Of a DNA stretch of 64,000 nt, positions 36,650 through 46,327 are shown in pieces. Location: positions 248,001 through 312,000 of the forward strand of contig NZ_JASITE010000003.1 of the NCBI RefSeq assembly GCF_030767025.1, written 5' to 3'. The notes under the pieces were generated by a model. It saw nothing but the letters and a program-made list of their open reading frames with translations. It was not told the origin of the DNA and did no database searches. Both the position numbers and the translations under genes were made by a program. Within the stretch, counting starts at the first letter, position 1; each line of letters starts with the position of its first letter. This stretch comes from Nocardia sp. CC227C. GTDB taxonomy: Bacteria > Actinomycetota > Actinomycetes > Mycobacteriales > Mycobacteriaceae.

Positions 36650-39600
36650 TCATCCCCGATAGCGGCGGTGTTCGGCGGTGAAGTCGTCGGCGACGGTTGC
36701 CGCGAGTTCGACCAGGGCGCGCTTGGTGGTTTTGTGCAGGCGGGACAGGTCGATTTCGGCGCCTTCGGAGAGGTGTTGGTCGAAGGGGATGATGTGGACG
36801 GCTCGGCAGCGGGCGAGGAAGTACTCGCGGAGCTGTTGGATGCCGACATTGGGGGAGCCCTGGCGCGGGAGGTTGATGACCACCACCGCGTTGCGGACCA
36901 GGTGGTCGTGACCGTGCAGGGAGAGCCAGTCCAGGGTGGCGGCGGCGCTGCGAGCGCCGTCGATGGCCGAGGACGAGATGAGGACCAGGGAGTGGGCCAG
37001 GTCCAGGACGCCCGCCATGGCCGAATGCATCAGGCCCGTACCGCAATCGGTGAGGATGATGTTGTAGAAGCGCTGCAGGATGCGGGCTACGGCGCGGTAC
37101 TCCTCCTCGCTGAAAGCCTCCGACGCGGCCGGGTCCCGTTCGCTGGCGAGCACTTCCAGGCGGCTGGTGCCCTGGGAGGTGTGGCGGCGGACGTCGGAGT
37201 AGCGCTGGATGTGCTCGTCCAGCAACAGATCTCGCACCGTCGAGCGGGTCTGGAGGGCGACGCGCTGGGAGAGGGTGCCGAAGTCGGGGTTGGCGTCCAC
37301 GGCGATCACACGGTCGCCGCGGATGGAGGCGAAGATGGAACCCAGGCCCATGGTGGTCGTGGTCTTGCCGACACCGCCCTTCAGGGACAGCACGGCGATG
37401 CGGTAGTCGCCGCGCACGGGCTGGCGGATCCGCGCCACCAGCTCCTGCAGGCGGCGCTCCTCGGCGGACATGCCCGGATTGATGGCGCCACCGGACATGT
37501 GGTGAACGGCCCGCCGCCACCCCGAGCCGGGAGCCTTCTTGGCGCGCCGCAGCGGGACGTCATCCAGTGAGGGCATCGGGTTGCCCTGTGCGGCACCGGG
37601 ATTGCCGTACCGGTGCGCACCCCCCGCGGGACCGTAACCCTGCGGCATAGGCGCGCCGGGCTGGCCGTAGCCGACCTGGTTGTAGCCGGGCTGGCTGTGG
37701 TTGGGCTGGTCGTAGCTGGGCTGGGGTGCGTAGCCGGGGCCGGGCTGGCTGTGGTTGGGCTGGTCGTAGCCAGGCTGGAGTACGTAGCCGGGGCCGGTTT
37801 GAGAGTGGCTGGTCTGGTTGCCGTAGTCGGGGTCGGGCTGAGGCTGGTTGGTCCGGCTGGCGTAGTCGGGACCGGGCTGAGGTTGGTTGGTCTGGTTGCC
37901 GTAGTCGGGGTCGGGCTGGGACTGGCCGATCCGGCTGGCGTAGTCGGGCTGGCCCTGGCTCGGCGGCTCGGGCCGTGCCCGAGCCGGATGTCCCTGATCG
38001 GGATGTGCGGTGGAGTCGGGCTGCCCGTACGTGGAGTACGGCTGCGCCGGAGCCGGGGCGTAGGGGGTCGGCGCGGACGTCTGGGGGTGCACGGTCGGCT
38101 GTTGTTGCTGCCGGTGCTGTTCCGGCTGGGCGGCATGCTCCGAGGCCATCGGTGCCCGCGCGGGCGGATAGGGCGCGGCGTATCCATGCTCCGCAGCCTG
38201 CTGCTCGGGTTGGAACCTCGTCGCATTCGGTTGCGGCGCACCGTCGCCCGGTCCGGCATTCGGCGAAATCGCAGGCGCGGTCGCCGCGTCAGGTGCCTGC
38301 TGGCCGGGTTGCTGCGCGTAGCGCGAGTGTGGTGCCTGCGGGCCGGCTGGCTGCGGGTGAGCCGCGTATGGGGACCGAGACTCGGGCGCGGTGTCGGGCC
38401 GAGTCTCATGCGGTGCCGGATGCTCGGTCGGGGGAGCGGCCCAGTGCTGTTCGGCGGCGGGTGCGTGCGGCCGAGCGGGGGACGGGATCCCTTCGGGGGC
38501 AGTGGGATGCGCTGCGCCGGGGTGCTGCGGGTCGCCGGTCTGGGGCGTGCCGTAGCGCACCGTGGGTGTGCTCTGCGGTGGGGTGGACGGGGCGCGGTGC
38601 CTGCCACCGGACGGCGGGTCGGGGACCGGCTCGGCGGTTGGTGCGCGGTGGCCCGAAGGAGCGGCGGGCAGGTCGAACCGCTGCGTGGGGGGAACGGCGG
38701 TCGAGGTGTCGCGGGTCGCCGGTTCCGGTGCGGCGGAATCCTGCGACGTCGGACCGCCCGCTGGTGTGGTGCGAGCCTTGGGAGCCCGGCGGTGCGGGGC
38801 GGCGGGAGCGGACGCGGCGGGCACGGCCGAACCGTCGGCATCGGCGTTCGGCGCGGCGGAGTCGACGGCACCATCGGCCGACGAGGGCCGCGGTGCGGGA
38901 ACGGCACCATCCGGAACCGACGTGGACCGTCGTCCCACCGCATGCGAGTCGGCCGCCCCCGTGGAGTCGGTGGCGCTCGGGTCCGTGGCCCCGTCGGTCG
39001 ACTGCCGCGACGAAGCCGCGGAATCCTGTTGCGGTGCGGAGGGACCCATCCGCTCGGCACCGTCATCGCCACCGGCCGCCGTACGGTCGGCGGAAGGAGC
39101 GCCGGTCGCGGGGGCGGTCACATCCGCGAGCGGCCGCGGCGGCGTGGAGCGATCCGGTGCGGCGGCACCGCTCGCACCGGAGGTCGCGGGGGTTCCCGCC
39201 GGCCCGGTGTCGGGCAGCGGCGGACGCTGCGCCGGGGAGGTAGGCGCTGGCGGGTGTTCGCCGGTCGGGGGCGCGGTCAGGGTGTCCGGCCGTGACGTGC
39301 GTTCCACGGCGGCCTGTCGGTCCGCATCGGCCTGCGAGTGTCGTTGGCCGGGGTCGTTCGCCGAGGGGGCGTCCGGCGGCGGTGGGCGGTGCGTCGCCTG
39401 CCGAGCCTCGTCGGATGGCGGAGAGTGCTGCCCGGGCGGGGCTGGAACGGGCGTGGGGGCGGTTCCCGGCGTCGAGGTCGGGGAGGCCGTCGGGGGTGGG
39501 TCCGGGAGGGGTGGCCGGGGCGGGAGGGGTGGACGTGTCGCGGTGCCGGGGGCCGGAGTGGGGCTCGGCGCTCGGCCCGGTGTGGCGGGGTGCGCGGGAG

Positions 39601-40957
39601 CCGACGTCGGCATGGAGTGCGGTGCCGACTGGGTGTTGGAGGTCGGTGCGGTGCCGGGAGTCGGTGCGGTGCCGCCGGGGGTATCGGGAGACGTCGGCGG
39701 TGGGGTGGGCTGGGCCGTCTGTGCCGGGGCGGGGCCGTTGGTGGCGGGCGTTGGTGCCTCGGTCGAGCCCGGGTGCGCGGTGGGTGTGGGAGGCCGGGTG
39801 AAATCCCGGCTCGGGGCGGGCGTCGGGTGCGCGGGGGAGTTCGGGGCAGGGGACGGGCTCGTGGGGGAGCTTGGGGTCGACGCCGGGCTCGTGGGGGAAC
39901 TCGGGGTAGAGGCGGGGCTTGGGGGCGAGTTCGGGGCAGGGGCCGGGTGCGCGGGGGAACTCGGGGCAGGGGTGGAGCTCGGGGGGAATGCCGAGTTCGG
40001 TCCGCCAGAGGCGAATTCCGTGTTCGCAGGGGCGCTCGGGGCGTGCGGTGTATCCCGGTGCGGTGCGGGTGGCAGCGGGAATCGCGGCGGTGCGGCGTGC
40101 TGCTGTGCTGGCGGGAGCGGTGCGTCCGGCGCGGTCTCGCCGGGGGTGCGGTTCGGCGGTTGCGCGCTCGTCGGCGCGGTGGGAATCGGTGGGTGCGCCG
40201 GAGCCGACGGGTGCGCTGGAGCTGCTGGGTTGACTGGCACCGCCGGGTGGGCTGGAGCTGCTGGGTTGACTGGTGCCGACGGGTGGGCCGGAACCGCCGG
40301 GTGGGCCGGAGCCGACGGGTTGGCGGGACCTGGGAGCGGTGGGCGTCCGCTCGCCGCACCCTCGTGCGGAGCGCTCTCCTCCAGGGGCGGCAGTCGCCGG
40401 GGGGCGTCTCCGGCGGATTCGTACCGCGGCGAGGGGGTTCGATCGGTGTCCGGCTGCCCCGGCGCTCGGTTGTCGCGGGGCCGCGGCACCCGGTTGCCGC
40501 CGGGCAGCGGACGGTGTGCCGCCTCGCCGGGCCGCTCGGGCGTGCTGTGCTCGCTCCGCGTCCCCGGCTCGCCGTGCTGGCGAGTGTCGAAGCCGTGGGC
40601 GGGGGCGGGCAGTTGGTCGCCGGGGTGGTGGCCGGATGCCTGGGGGGTGCGGCGGGGGAGGCCGGTGGGCGGTTCGGATTCGGGGGCGTGCGCGTCGTTG
40701 GGGGACGGGTCCTGGTTCCAGGCGGGGGTCGGGGGGATGCGGACCGGTTCGCGCTGGGGGATGGGGTCGGGCTCGGGGGCGTCCTTGTCCTTGCGGCCCT
40801 TGCGGCGGCCGAACAGGCCGCCGCGGGCGGACTTCTTCTCGGGAATGAGTTCGTCGTGCGGGAGGTTCTCGACGGGAGCCTCGTAGCCGACCTCGGTGAC
40901 TTCACTCTCGGAGAGCCACGGCGGCAGCATCGGGAGGCCGTCGTTGTTGCGGCTCAC
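36650..40957 (-). CDS. EspI-like protein: long Pro-rich region plus MinD/ParA-type ATPase
   Basis: 1435 residues from GTG 40957 (GGGGGACAT upstream); the longer frame to 41086 begins in non-homologous sequence. An N-terminal ~60-residue segment with a basic FGRRKGRKDK patch is followed by ~1100 residues of Pro/Ala/Ser/Thr/Gln-rich low-complexity sequence with several repeat families. The C-terminal ~260 residues are a MinD-like ATPase: deviant Walker A LKGGVGKTT (K1193), VDANPDFGTL, and a conserved VVINLPRQG segment. The layout is that of EspI of ESX-1, a proline-rich ATPase linked to regulation of secretion. It is much longer than the mycobacterial protein. Confidence 0.8.
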   Translation of the reverse strand: MSRNNDGLPMLPPWLSESEVTEVGYEAPVENLPHDELIPEKKSARGGLFGRRKGRKDKDAPEPDPIPQREPVRIPPTPAWNQDPSPNDAHAPESEPPTGLPRRTPQASGHHPGDQLPAPAHGFDTRQHGEPGTRSEHSTPERPGEAAHRPLPGGNRVPRPRDNRAPGQPDTDRTPSPRYESAGDAPRRLPPLEESAPHEGAASGRPPLPGPANPSAPAHPAVPAHPSAPVNPAAPAHPAVPVNPAAPAHPSAPAHPPIPTAPTSAQPPNRTPGETAPDAPLPPAQQHAAPPRFPLPPAPHRDTPHAPSAPANTEFASGGPNSAFPPSSTPAPSSPAHPAPAPNSPPSPASTPSSPTSPASTPSSPTSPSPAPNSPAHPTPAPSRDFTRPPTPTAHPGSTEAPTPATNGPAPAQTAQPTPPPTSPDTPGGTAPTPGTAPTSNTQSAPHSMPTSAPAHPATPGRAPSPTPAPGTATRPPLPPRPPLPDPPPTASPTSTPGTAPTPVPAPPGQHSPPSDEARQATHRPPPPDAPSANDPGQRHSQADADRQAAVERTSRPDTLTAPPTGEHPPAPTSPAQRPPLPDTGPAGTPATSGASGAAAPDRSTPPRPLADVTAPATGAPSADRTAAGGDDGAERMGPSAPQQDSAASSRQSTDGATDPSATDSTGAADSHAVGRRSTSVPDGAVPAPRPSSADGAVDSAAPNADADGSAVPAASAPAAPHRRAPKARTTPAGGPTSQDSAAPEPATRDTSTAVPPTQRFDLPAAPSGHRAPTAEPVPDPPSGGRHRAPSTPPQSTPTVRYGTPQTGDPQHPGAAHPTAPEGIPSPARPHAPAAEQHWAAPPTEHPAPHETRPDTAPESRSPYAAHPQPAGPQAPHSRYAQQPGQQAPDAATAPAISPNAGPGDGAPQPNATRFQPEQQAAEHGYAAPYPPARAPMASEHAAQPEQHRQQQQPTVHPQTSAPTPYAPAPAQPYSTYGQPDSTAHPDQGHPARARPEPPSQGQPDYASRIGQSQPDPDYGNQTNQPQPGPDYASRTNQPQPDPDYGNQTSHSQTGPGYVLQPGYDQPNHSQPGPGYAPQPSYDQPNHSQPGYNQVGYGQPGAPMPQGYGPAGGAHRYGNPGAAQGNPMPSLDDVPLRRAKKAPGSGWRRAVHHMSGGAINPGMSAEERRLQELVARIRQPVRGDYRIAVLSLKGGVGKTTTTMGLGSIFASIRGDRVIAVDANPDFGTLSQRVALQTRSTVRDLLLDEHIQRYSDVRRHTSQGTSRLEVLASERDPAASEAFSEEEYRAVARILQRFYNIILTDCGTGLMHSAMAGVLDLAHSLVLISSSAIDGARSAAATLDWLSLHGHDHLVRNAVVVINLPRQGSPNVGIQQLREYFLARCRAVHIIPFDQHLSEGAEIDLSRLHKTTKRALVELAATVADDFTAEHRRYRG

Positions 40958-41069
40958 ATGTCCCCCTGAATGCTGGACCGAACTGATACAGGACAGCGCA
41001 GAGTTTAGCGATCCAGACGAGGACGTGTCGGGGGCAGTCGGTTCCGCGAGGGCGGACGACCGCCGGGCG

Positions 41070-41138
41070 CGGGCTCTGCTCCGCACATCACCGGGGCTCT
41101 GCTCCGCACGTCACCGGGGCTCTGCTCCGCACGTCACA
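41070..41138. repeat. Three tandem 23-bp repeats upstream of infA
   Basis: The unit GGGGCTCTGCTCCGCACGTCACC occurs at 41093-41115, with one-to-two-base variants directly before (41070-41092) and after (41116-41138). Each unit contains a GCTCTGC-type small stem. It lies between the divergent espI-like and infA genes, just upstream of the probable infA promoter. Confidence 0.85.
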
Positions 41139-41149
41139 GTGCCCCGTAT

Positions 41150-41178
41150 TTGGCGCGAACTGGGAAGACGAGTAAGCT
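41150..41178 (+). promoter_or_regulatory. Probable promoter of the infA-rpoA operon
   Basis: TTGGCG (41150-41155) and TAAGCT (41173-41178) are separated by 17 bp and lie about 160 bp before infA. The long leader that follows is usual for this operon. The tandem repeats end 11 bp upstream of the -35. Confidence 0.5.
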
Positions 41179-41339
41179 TGGTCGGCGGTGCGCCTACACG
41201 GTGGCAGTGGCATGTCCTCATGCCGTGTCCCGTGAGTATGGCACCGGGTCGACTGGAGTGCACGACAAACCAGTGATCGCACAGCTAGCCGAGAGCGCTG
41301 CAACCAACCAGGTTCAGCCTAAACGGGATCGCGGAGGAT

Positions 41340-41561
41340 ATGGCGAAGAAAGACGGGGCCATCGAGGTCGAGGGTCGAGTTATCGAGCCGCTCCCGAATG
41401 CGATGTTCCGGATCGAGCTGGAGAACGGTCACAAGGTTCTCGCGCACATCAGCGGCAAGATGCGGCAGCACTACATCCGCATCCTGCCCGAGGACCGCGT
41501 GGTCGTCGAGCTGTCGCCCTACGACTTGTCGCGGGGCCGCATCGTCTACCGCTACAAGTAA
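41340..41561 (+). CDS. infA: Translation initiation factor IF-1
   Basis: 73 residues, GGAGG-type ribosome site directly upstream. The sequence [19 protein letters not shown] through [10 protein letters not shown] is the standard S1-fold IF-1, which occupies the ribosomal A site during initiation. First gene of the rpmJ-rpsM-rpsK-rpsD-rpoA-rplQ group. Confidence 0.98.
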   Translation: MAKKDGAIEVEGRVIEPLPNAMFRIELENGHKVLAHISGKMRQHYIRILPEDRVVVELSPYDLSRGRIVYRYK

Positions 41562-41586
41562 TCGCCCGCGGCGATTGCCCCTAGAT

Positions 41587-41611
41587 TTCCCCGGCCATAC
41601 CGGCCGGGGAA
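41587..41611. terminator. Hairpin between infA and rpmJ
   Basis: A perfect 10-bp stem, TTCCCCGGCC / GGCCGGGGAA, with a 5-nt loop lies 25 bp after the infA stop. It could partly terminate or set differential stability of the infA mRNA, since infA is needed in other amounts than ribosomal proteins. Confidence 0.55.
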
Positions 41612-41657
41612 CAACTGTGTTCACGGCCAGTGGACACCGACCCAGATTGGATCTGAC

Positions 41658-41771
41658 GTGAAGGTTCAGCCGAGCGTCAAGAAGATCTGCGAGAAGTGCA
41701 AGGTGATCCGCCGCAACGGACGGGTCATGGTGATCTGCGACAACCTGCGCCACAAGCAGCGCCAGGGCTGA
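41658..41771 (+). CDS. rpmJ: 50S ribosomal protein L36
   Basis: 37 residues from GTG 41658: [20 protein letters not shown] and onward to KHxQRQG-type end. Zinc ligands Cys11, Cys14, Cys27 and His32 are all present, so this is the zinc-binding form. It sits between infA and rpsM as expected. Confidence 0.97.
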   Translation: MKVQPSVKKICEKCKVIRRNGRVMVICDNLRHKQRQG

Positions 41772-41993
41772 TTTCGGCCGGAAGGCCGGGCTCGCCGGGA
41801 GCAATCCCGGTCGCTCACCAGCCAAGCACCGAACGCAGTTCGGATTGGCAACACAAGAAGACCTCCCAGCGCCAGTCGCCGTTGTCGAGCCCCGTGCGGG
41901 GCGGATGGCGGCCCACCCCCGGTACGGAGGCCGGGGCCCCATACGAGGGGACGGACAGGGAGCAGACCTCCGAACAGAAAAGGAATCGCCACC

Positions 41994-42365
41994 ATGGCAC
42001 GTCTGATGGGCGTCGACCTCCCGCGTGAAAAGCGCATGGAGATCGCGCTGACCTACATCTTCGGCATCGGCCGTACCCGCGCCAAGGAGATCCTGGAAGC
42101 CACCGGCGTCAGCGCCGACCTGCGCTCGAAGGACCTCAGTGACGACGACCTGACCAAGCTCCGCGACTACATCGAGTCGCAGGACTTCAAGGTCGAGGGT
42201 GACCTGCGCCGCGAGGTGCAGGCCGACATCCGTCGCAAGATCGAGATCCAGTGCTACCAGGGCATCCGCCACCGCCGCGGCCTGCCCGTGCGTGGCCAGC
42301 GGACCAAGACCAACGCTCGCACGCGCAAGGGTCCGAAGAAGACCGTCGCCGGCAAGAAGAAGTAG
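41994..42365 (+). CDS. rpsM: 30S ribosomal protein S13
   Basis: 123 residues, starting [20 protein letters not shown], with the helix-two-turn-helix RNA-binding region [20 protein letters not shown] and a Lys-rich tail. Contacts 16S rRNA and the P-site tRNA. The 222-bp gap upstream contains GC-rich inverted repeats but no gene. Confidence 0.98.
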   Translation: MARLMGVDLPREKRMEIALTYIFGIGRTRAKEILEATGVSADLRSKDLSDDDLTKLRDYIESQDFKVEGDLRREVQADIRRKIEIQCYQGIRHRRGLPVRGQRTKTNARTRKGPKKTVAGKKK

Positions 42366-42374
42366 GGATAGCGC

Positions 42375-42788
42375 ATGCCTCCGAAGAGCCGGGCCGCTGG
42401 CCCGAAGAAGACTCAGAAGTCGCGTCGCCGGGACAAGAAGAACGTCCCCCACGGCAACGCGCACATCAAGAGCACGTTCAACAACACCATCGTGTCCATC
42501 ACCGACCCGCAGGGCAACGTCATCTCCTGGGCGTCCTCCGGCCACGTCGGTTTCAAGGGCTCGCGTAAGTCCACCCCGTTCGCCGCGCAGCTCGCTGCCG
42601 AGAACGCTGCCCGCAAGGCGCAGGAGCACGGCGTCAAGAAGGTCGACGTGTTCGTGAAGGGCCCGGGTTCGGGCCGTGAGACCGCGATCCGATCGCTGCA
42701 GGCCGCTGGCCTCGAGGTCGGCACGATCTCCGATGTCACCCCGCAGCCGCACAACGGCTGCCGTCCGCCCAAGCGGCGTCGCGTCTAG
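42375..42788 (+). CDS. rpsK: 30S ribosomal protein S11
   Basis: 137 residues; [20 protein letters not shown] and the C-terminal [15 protein letters not shown] are invariant S11 marks. Starts 9 bp after rpsM. Platform protein of the 30S subunit. Confidence 0.98.
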   Translation: MPPKSRAAGPKKTQKSRRRDKKNVPHGNAHIKSTFNNTIVSITDPQGNVISWASSGHVGFKGSRKSTPFAAQLAAENAARKAQEHGVKKVDVFVKGPGSGRETAIRSLQAAGLEVGTISDVTPQPHNGCRPPKRRRV

Positions 42789-42809
42789 CGGGAAGGAAGG
42801 TAGAGAAAC

Positions 42810-43415
42810 ATGGCTCGTTACACCGGCCCCATTACCCGCAAGTCGCGTCGTCTGCGTGTCGACCTCGTCGGAGGCGACCAGGCGTTCGAGCGTCGTCCTT
42901 ACCCGCCCGGCCAGCACGGCCGCGCGCGGATCAAGGAGTCCGAGTACCTGATGCAGCTGCAGGAGAAGCAGAAGGCTCGCTTCTCCTACGGCGTCATGGA
43001 GAAGCAGTTCCGCCGCTACTACGAAGAGGCGAACCGCCAGAAGGGCAAGACCGGCGACAACCTGCTGCGTCTGCTCGAGTCGCGGCTCGACAACGTCGTG
43101 TACCGCGCCGGTCTGGCCCGTACCCGTCGTCAGGCTCGTCAGCTCGTCTCGCACGGCCACTTCACCGTCAACGGTGTGAAGGTCGACGTGCCGTCGTTCC
43201 AGGTCTCCCAGTACGACATCATCGATGTCAAGGAGAAGTCGGCCGGCTACCTGCCGTTCCAGATCGCGCGTGAGACCTACGGCGAGCGTCCGGTTCCGGG
43301 CTGGCTGCAGGTCGTCCCGGGCCGACTGCGGATTCTGGTGCACCAGCTCCCCGAGCGTGCGCAGATCGATGTTCCGCTGCAGGAACAGCTGATCGTCGAG
43401 TTCTACTCGAAGTAG
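42810..43415 (+). CDS. rpsD: 30S ribosomal protein S4
   Basis: 201 residues with the S4 RNA-binding domain (SRLDNVVYRAGLARTRRQAR, then VNGVKVDVPS). The N-terminus lacks the CxxC zinc motif, so this is the zinc-free form. S4 nucleates 30S assembly and can act as an autoregulator. A GC-rich inverted repeat (GGGGGGCC / GGTCCCCC) lies in the 100-bp gap before rpoA. Confidence 0.98.
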   Translation: MARYTGPITRKSRRLRVDLVGGDQAFERRPYPPGQHGRARIKESEYLMQLQEKQKARFSYGVMEKQFRRYYEEANRQKGKTGDNLLRLLESRLDNVVYRAGLARTRRQARQLVSHGHFTVNGVKVDVPSFQVSQYDIIDVKEKSAGYLPFQIARETYGERPVPGWLQVVPGRLRILVHQLPERAQIDVPLQEQLIVEFYSK

Positions 43416-43515
43416 GCGCTCACCGCGCCGCTGGTGGGGGGCCGCCGCAAGTCGGTCCCCCGCAATCCATGTCGTGAGCGTCAAATAGCGGGCGCTCTTG
43501 AAGGAGGAACAGTCC

Positions 43516-44574
43516 ATGCTGATTTCACAGCGACCGACGCTGACCGAAGAGGTCGTTTCCGAGAATCGCTCCCGGTTCACCATCGAACCGCTGGAGCCGG
43601 GCTTCGGCTACACCCTCGGCAACTCGCTGCGCCGCACCCTGCTCTCGAGCATTCCGGGTGCCGCGGTCACCAGCATCCGCATCGACGGCGTGCTGCACGA
43701 GTTCACCACGGTTCCGGGCGTGAAGGAAGATGTCACCGACATCATCCTGAACCTCAAGGGCCTCGTGGTGTCGTCCGAAGAGGACGAGCCGGTCACCATG
43801 TACGTGCGCAAGCAGGGCCCGGGCACCGTCACCGCCGGTGACATCGTGCCGCCGGCCGGTGTGACCGTCCACAACCCGGATATGCACATCGCCACCCTGA
43901 ACGACAAGGGCAAGCTGGAGATCGAGCTCGTGGTCGAGCGCGGTCGCGGCTACGTCCCTGCCGTGCAGAACAAGGCGTCGGGCGCGGAAATCGGCCGGAT
44001 TCCGGTGGATTCGATCTACTCCCCGGTCCTGAAGGTGACCTACAAGGTCGAGGCGACTCGTGTCGAGCAGCGCACCGACTTCGACCGGCTCATCCTGGAT
44101 GTCGAGACCAAGAACTCGATCTCCGCGCGGGATGCGCTGGCGTCGGCCGGTAAGACCCTGGTCGAGCTGTTCGGCCTGGCTCGTGAGCTCAACGTCGAGG
44201 CGGAAGGCATCGAGATCGGGCCCAGCCCGGCCGAGGCCGACCACATCGCGTCCTTCGGGCTGCCGATCGAGGACCTGGATCTGACCGTGCGGTCCTACAA
44301 CTGCCTCAAGCGCGAGGGTGTGCACACCGTCGGCGAGCTGGTTGCCCGCACCGAGTCCGATCTGCTGGACATCCGCAACTTCGGACAGAAGTCCATCGAC
44401 GAGGTCAAGGTCAAGCTGCATTCGCTGGGCCTCTCGCTGAAGGACTCCCCGGCCTCCTTCGATCCGTCCAGCGTCGTCGGCTACGACGCCGCCAGCGGCA
44501 CTTGGAGCGACAGCGGCTCGTTCAGCGACACCGACAGCGGCGAGCAGGACTACGCCGAAACCGAACAGCTCTAA
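43516..44574 (+). CDS. rpoA: RNA polymerase subunit alpha
   Basis: 352 residues. ATG 43516 ([12 protein letters not shown]) is chosen because AAGGAGG lies 8 nt upstream and the family starts there. The N-terminal assembly domain holds [18 protein letters not shown]; the C-terminal domain holds [20 protein letters not shown], which contacts UP elements and activators. The C-terminal tail is acidic and Ser/Asp-rich as in relatives. Confidence 0.98.
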   Translation: MLISQRPTLTEEVVSENRSRFTIEPLEPGFGYTLGNSLRRTLLSSIPGAAVTSIRIDGVLHEFTTVPGVKEDVTDIILNLKGLVVSSEEDEPVTMYVRKQGPGTVTAGDIVPPAGVTVHNPDMHIATLNDKGKLEIELVVERGRGYVPAVQNKASGAEIGRIPVDSIYSPVLKVTYKVEATRVEQRTDFDRLILDVETKNSISARDALASAGKTLVELFGLARELNVEAEGIEIGPSPAEADHIASFGLPIEDLDLTVRSYNCLKREGVHTVGELVARTESDLLDIRNFGQKSIDEVKVKLHSLGLSLKDSPASFDPSSVVGYDAASGTWSDSGSFSDTDSGEQDYAETEQL

Positions 44575-44608
44575 GGCCGCGCGGGGTGTAGCGCCCCGAG
44601 CCGGCCTT
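44573..44608. other. Hairpin in the rpoA-rplQ spacer
   Basis: AAGGCCG (44573-44579) pairs with CGGCCTT (44602-44608), and GCGGGG/CCCCG can pair inside it. It fills most of the 54-bp spacer, so it may modulate readthrough or mRNA stability rather than end the operon. Confidence 0.45.
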
Positions 44609-44628
44609 CAACACAGGAGATTCCAACA

Positions 44629-45129
44629 ATGCCCAAGCCCAAGAAGGGTGCCCGCTTCGGCGGGTCGGCGTCGCACCAGAAGGCGATCTACGCCAACCTG
44701 GCGACGGCGCTCTTCGAGCACGGTCGGATCACGACCACCGAGGCCAAGGCCAAGGCGCTGCGCCCCTACGCCGAGAAGCTCGTCACCAAGGCGAAGGCCG
44801 GCACTCTGGCCGACCGTCGCGAGGTCATGAAGGTGATCCGCCGCAAGGACATCGTGCACGCTCTCTTCGCGGAGATCGGCCCGTCCTTCGACGGTCGCGA
44901 GGGTGGCTACACCCGCATCGTCAAGACCGTCCCCCGCAAGGGTGACAACGCGCCGATGGCGATCATCGAGCTGGTCCGGGAGAAGACCGTGACCAACGAG
45001 GCCGATCGTGCCCGCCGCGTCGCCGCCTCGCAGCAGAAGGTCGCGGAGACCAAGGTCGAGGAGAAGGTCGAGGAGGCCGAGACCGAGGCCGTCGCCGAGG
45101 CTCCCGCGGAGGAGAAGAAGGAAGACTGA
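44629..45129 (+). CDS. rplQ: 50S ribosomal protein L17
   Basis: 166 residues. The first ~120 residues are standard L17 ([20 protein letters not shown] ... [14 protein letters not shown]). A 40-residue Glu/Ala/Val/Lys-rich C-terminal extension follows, seen in other actinobacterial L17 proteins and probably disordered. Confidence 0.97.
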   Translation: MPKPKKGARFGGSASHQKAIYANLATALFEHGRITTTEAKAKALRPYAEKLVTKAKAGTLADRREVMKVIRRKDIVHALFAEIGPSFDGREGGYTRIVKTVPRKGDNAPMAIIELVREKTVTNEADRARRVAASQQKVAETKVEEKVEEAETEAVAEAPAEEKKED

Positions 45130-45147
45130 CGTCTTCGTTCTTCCGAA

Positions 45148-45291
45148 GGGATCGGGGGCTCTGCCCCCGCACCCCCGTGTGAGTCGGCTGCGCGAGGGGA
45201 TCGGGGGCTGTGCCCCCGGCACCCCCGTGTGAGCCGGGTGCGCGGCGGATCTGAGGCTCCGCCCCCGCACCCCTGGGAGCCGGGGTACGCC
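45148..45291. repeat. Three tandem ~49-bp hairpin repeats between rplQ and truA
   Basis: Units begin at 45148, 45197 and about 45246 (period 49). Each holds GGGGGCTNTGCCCCC-type arms (the third degenerates to AGGCTCCGCCCCC) followed by C/GCACCCC. Each unit can fold into a short GC stem. The array could terminate the ribosomal operon or be a local expansion of an extragenic hairpin element. Confidence 0.8.
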
Positions 45292-45375
45292 CCGGTGCCC
45301 CGATAGTCGGACTCATGTCGAGCCCGTCGTCCCTTCGGGGCGGCGGGCTCGACTCGTGTCGATCAGGAGGTCGCT

Positions 45376-46221
45376 GTGGTGGTGGAGGATTCGGGCTCGG
45401 ACGTGGTTCGGGTACGGCTGGATATCGGCTACGACGGGACCGACTTCATCGGCTGGGCCCGCCAGCCCGGGTTGCGCACCGTGCAGGGGGTGCTCGAGGA
45501 GTCGCTGGGCAAGGTGCTGCGGGAGCCGGTGCAGCTGACCGTGGCCGGACGCACCGACGCGGGGGTGCACGCGGAGGGGCAGGTCGCGCATTTCGACACC
45601 CGCGCCGAGGTGGACGGGCCGCGGCTGGTGCATCGGCTGGCGCGGTTCCTGCCGAAGGACGTGCGGGTCAAGTCGGTGAGCTTCCCGCCCGCGGAATTCG
45701 ACGCCCGCTTCTCCGCCGTTCGCCGCCACTACGCCTATCGCCTCACCACCGCGCCCTACGGCGCGGAGCCGCTGTCGGCGCGCAGCGTGGTCGCCTGTCG
45801 CTCCGACGTCGATCTGGAGGCCATGCGGGCCGCGTCGCGAGAACTGTTGGGGCTGCACGATTTCGCCGCGTTCTGCCGCCGCCGCGAGGGCGCCACCACG
45901 GTGCGCGAACTACAGCGCTTCGACTGGGAGCGCGACGGCGATCTGCTGACCGCCCACGTGAGCGCCGACGCGTTCTGCTGGTCCATGGTCCGCAGCCTGG
46001 TGGGCGCGGTGCTGGCGGTCGGCGAGGGACGGCGCACGCCGGAGTGGGTGGCGGGCCTGCTGCTCGAACGGGAGCGTTCCAGCGCGGTGACCGTGGCTCC
46101 GGCGCACGGCCTGAGCCTGGTGGCGGTCGACTATCCGCCCGACGCCGAGCTGGCCGCCCGCAACGTTCAGACGCGCGAACTGCGCACCGTGCCCGGCGCG
46201 GAGGGCTGCTGCGGCAGTTGA
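45376..46221 (+). CDS. truA: tRNA pseudouridine(38-40) synthase TruA
   Basis: 281 residues. [20 protein letters not shown] near the N-terminus and GRTDAGVHA with catalytic Asp61 identify TruA, which modifies the anticodon arm of tRNAs. The C-terminal [19 protein letters not shown] block is also conserved. It follows rplQ, the common order in actinobacteria. Start GTG 45376 follows a GGAGGTCGC ribosome site. Confidence 0.95.
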   Translation: MVVEDSGSDVVRVRLDIGYDGTDFIGWARQPGLRTVQGVLEESLGKVLREPVQLTVAGRTDAGVHAEGQVAHFDTRAEVDGPRLVHRLARFLPKDVRVKSVSFPPAEFDARFSAVRRHYAYRLTTAPYGAEPLSARSVVACRSDVDLEAMRAASRELLGLHDFAAFCRRREGATTVRELQRFDWERDGDLLTAHVSADAFCWSMVRSLVGAVLAVGEGRRTPEWVAGLLLERERSSAVTVAPAHGLSLVAVDYPPDAELAARNVQTRELRTVPGAEGCCGS

Positions 46222-46327
46222 GGATCCGCGCAGCCGTCGGTTCGGGAGATGAGGAGTTGGTGTTGTCGGCCGTCCATGTCGTGACGACCGTGGCCGCGGC
46301 GTCCGCCGCCGGAGGGAGCGGTGGACG

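Noticed and set aside
39338..40969. Long rightward open frames (more than 500 codons) opposite the EspI-like gene
   Set aside because: They are shadows of a highly biased Pro-rich gene; their translations are Arg/Gly-rich without any domain, and the leftward frame has a ribosome site and a conserved ATPase.
45148..45291. 49-bp repeats considered as a CRISPR array
   Set aside because: The units are directly tandem with no unique spacers and there are no cas genes.
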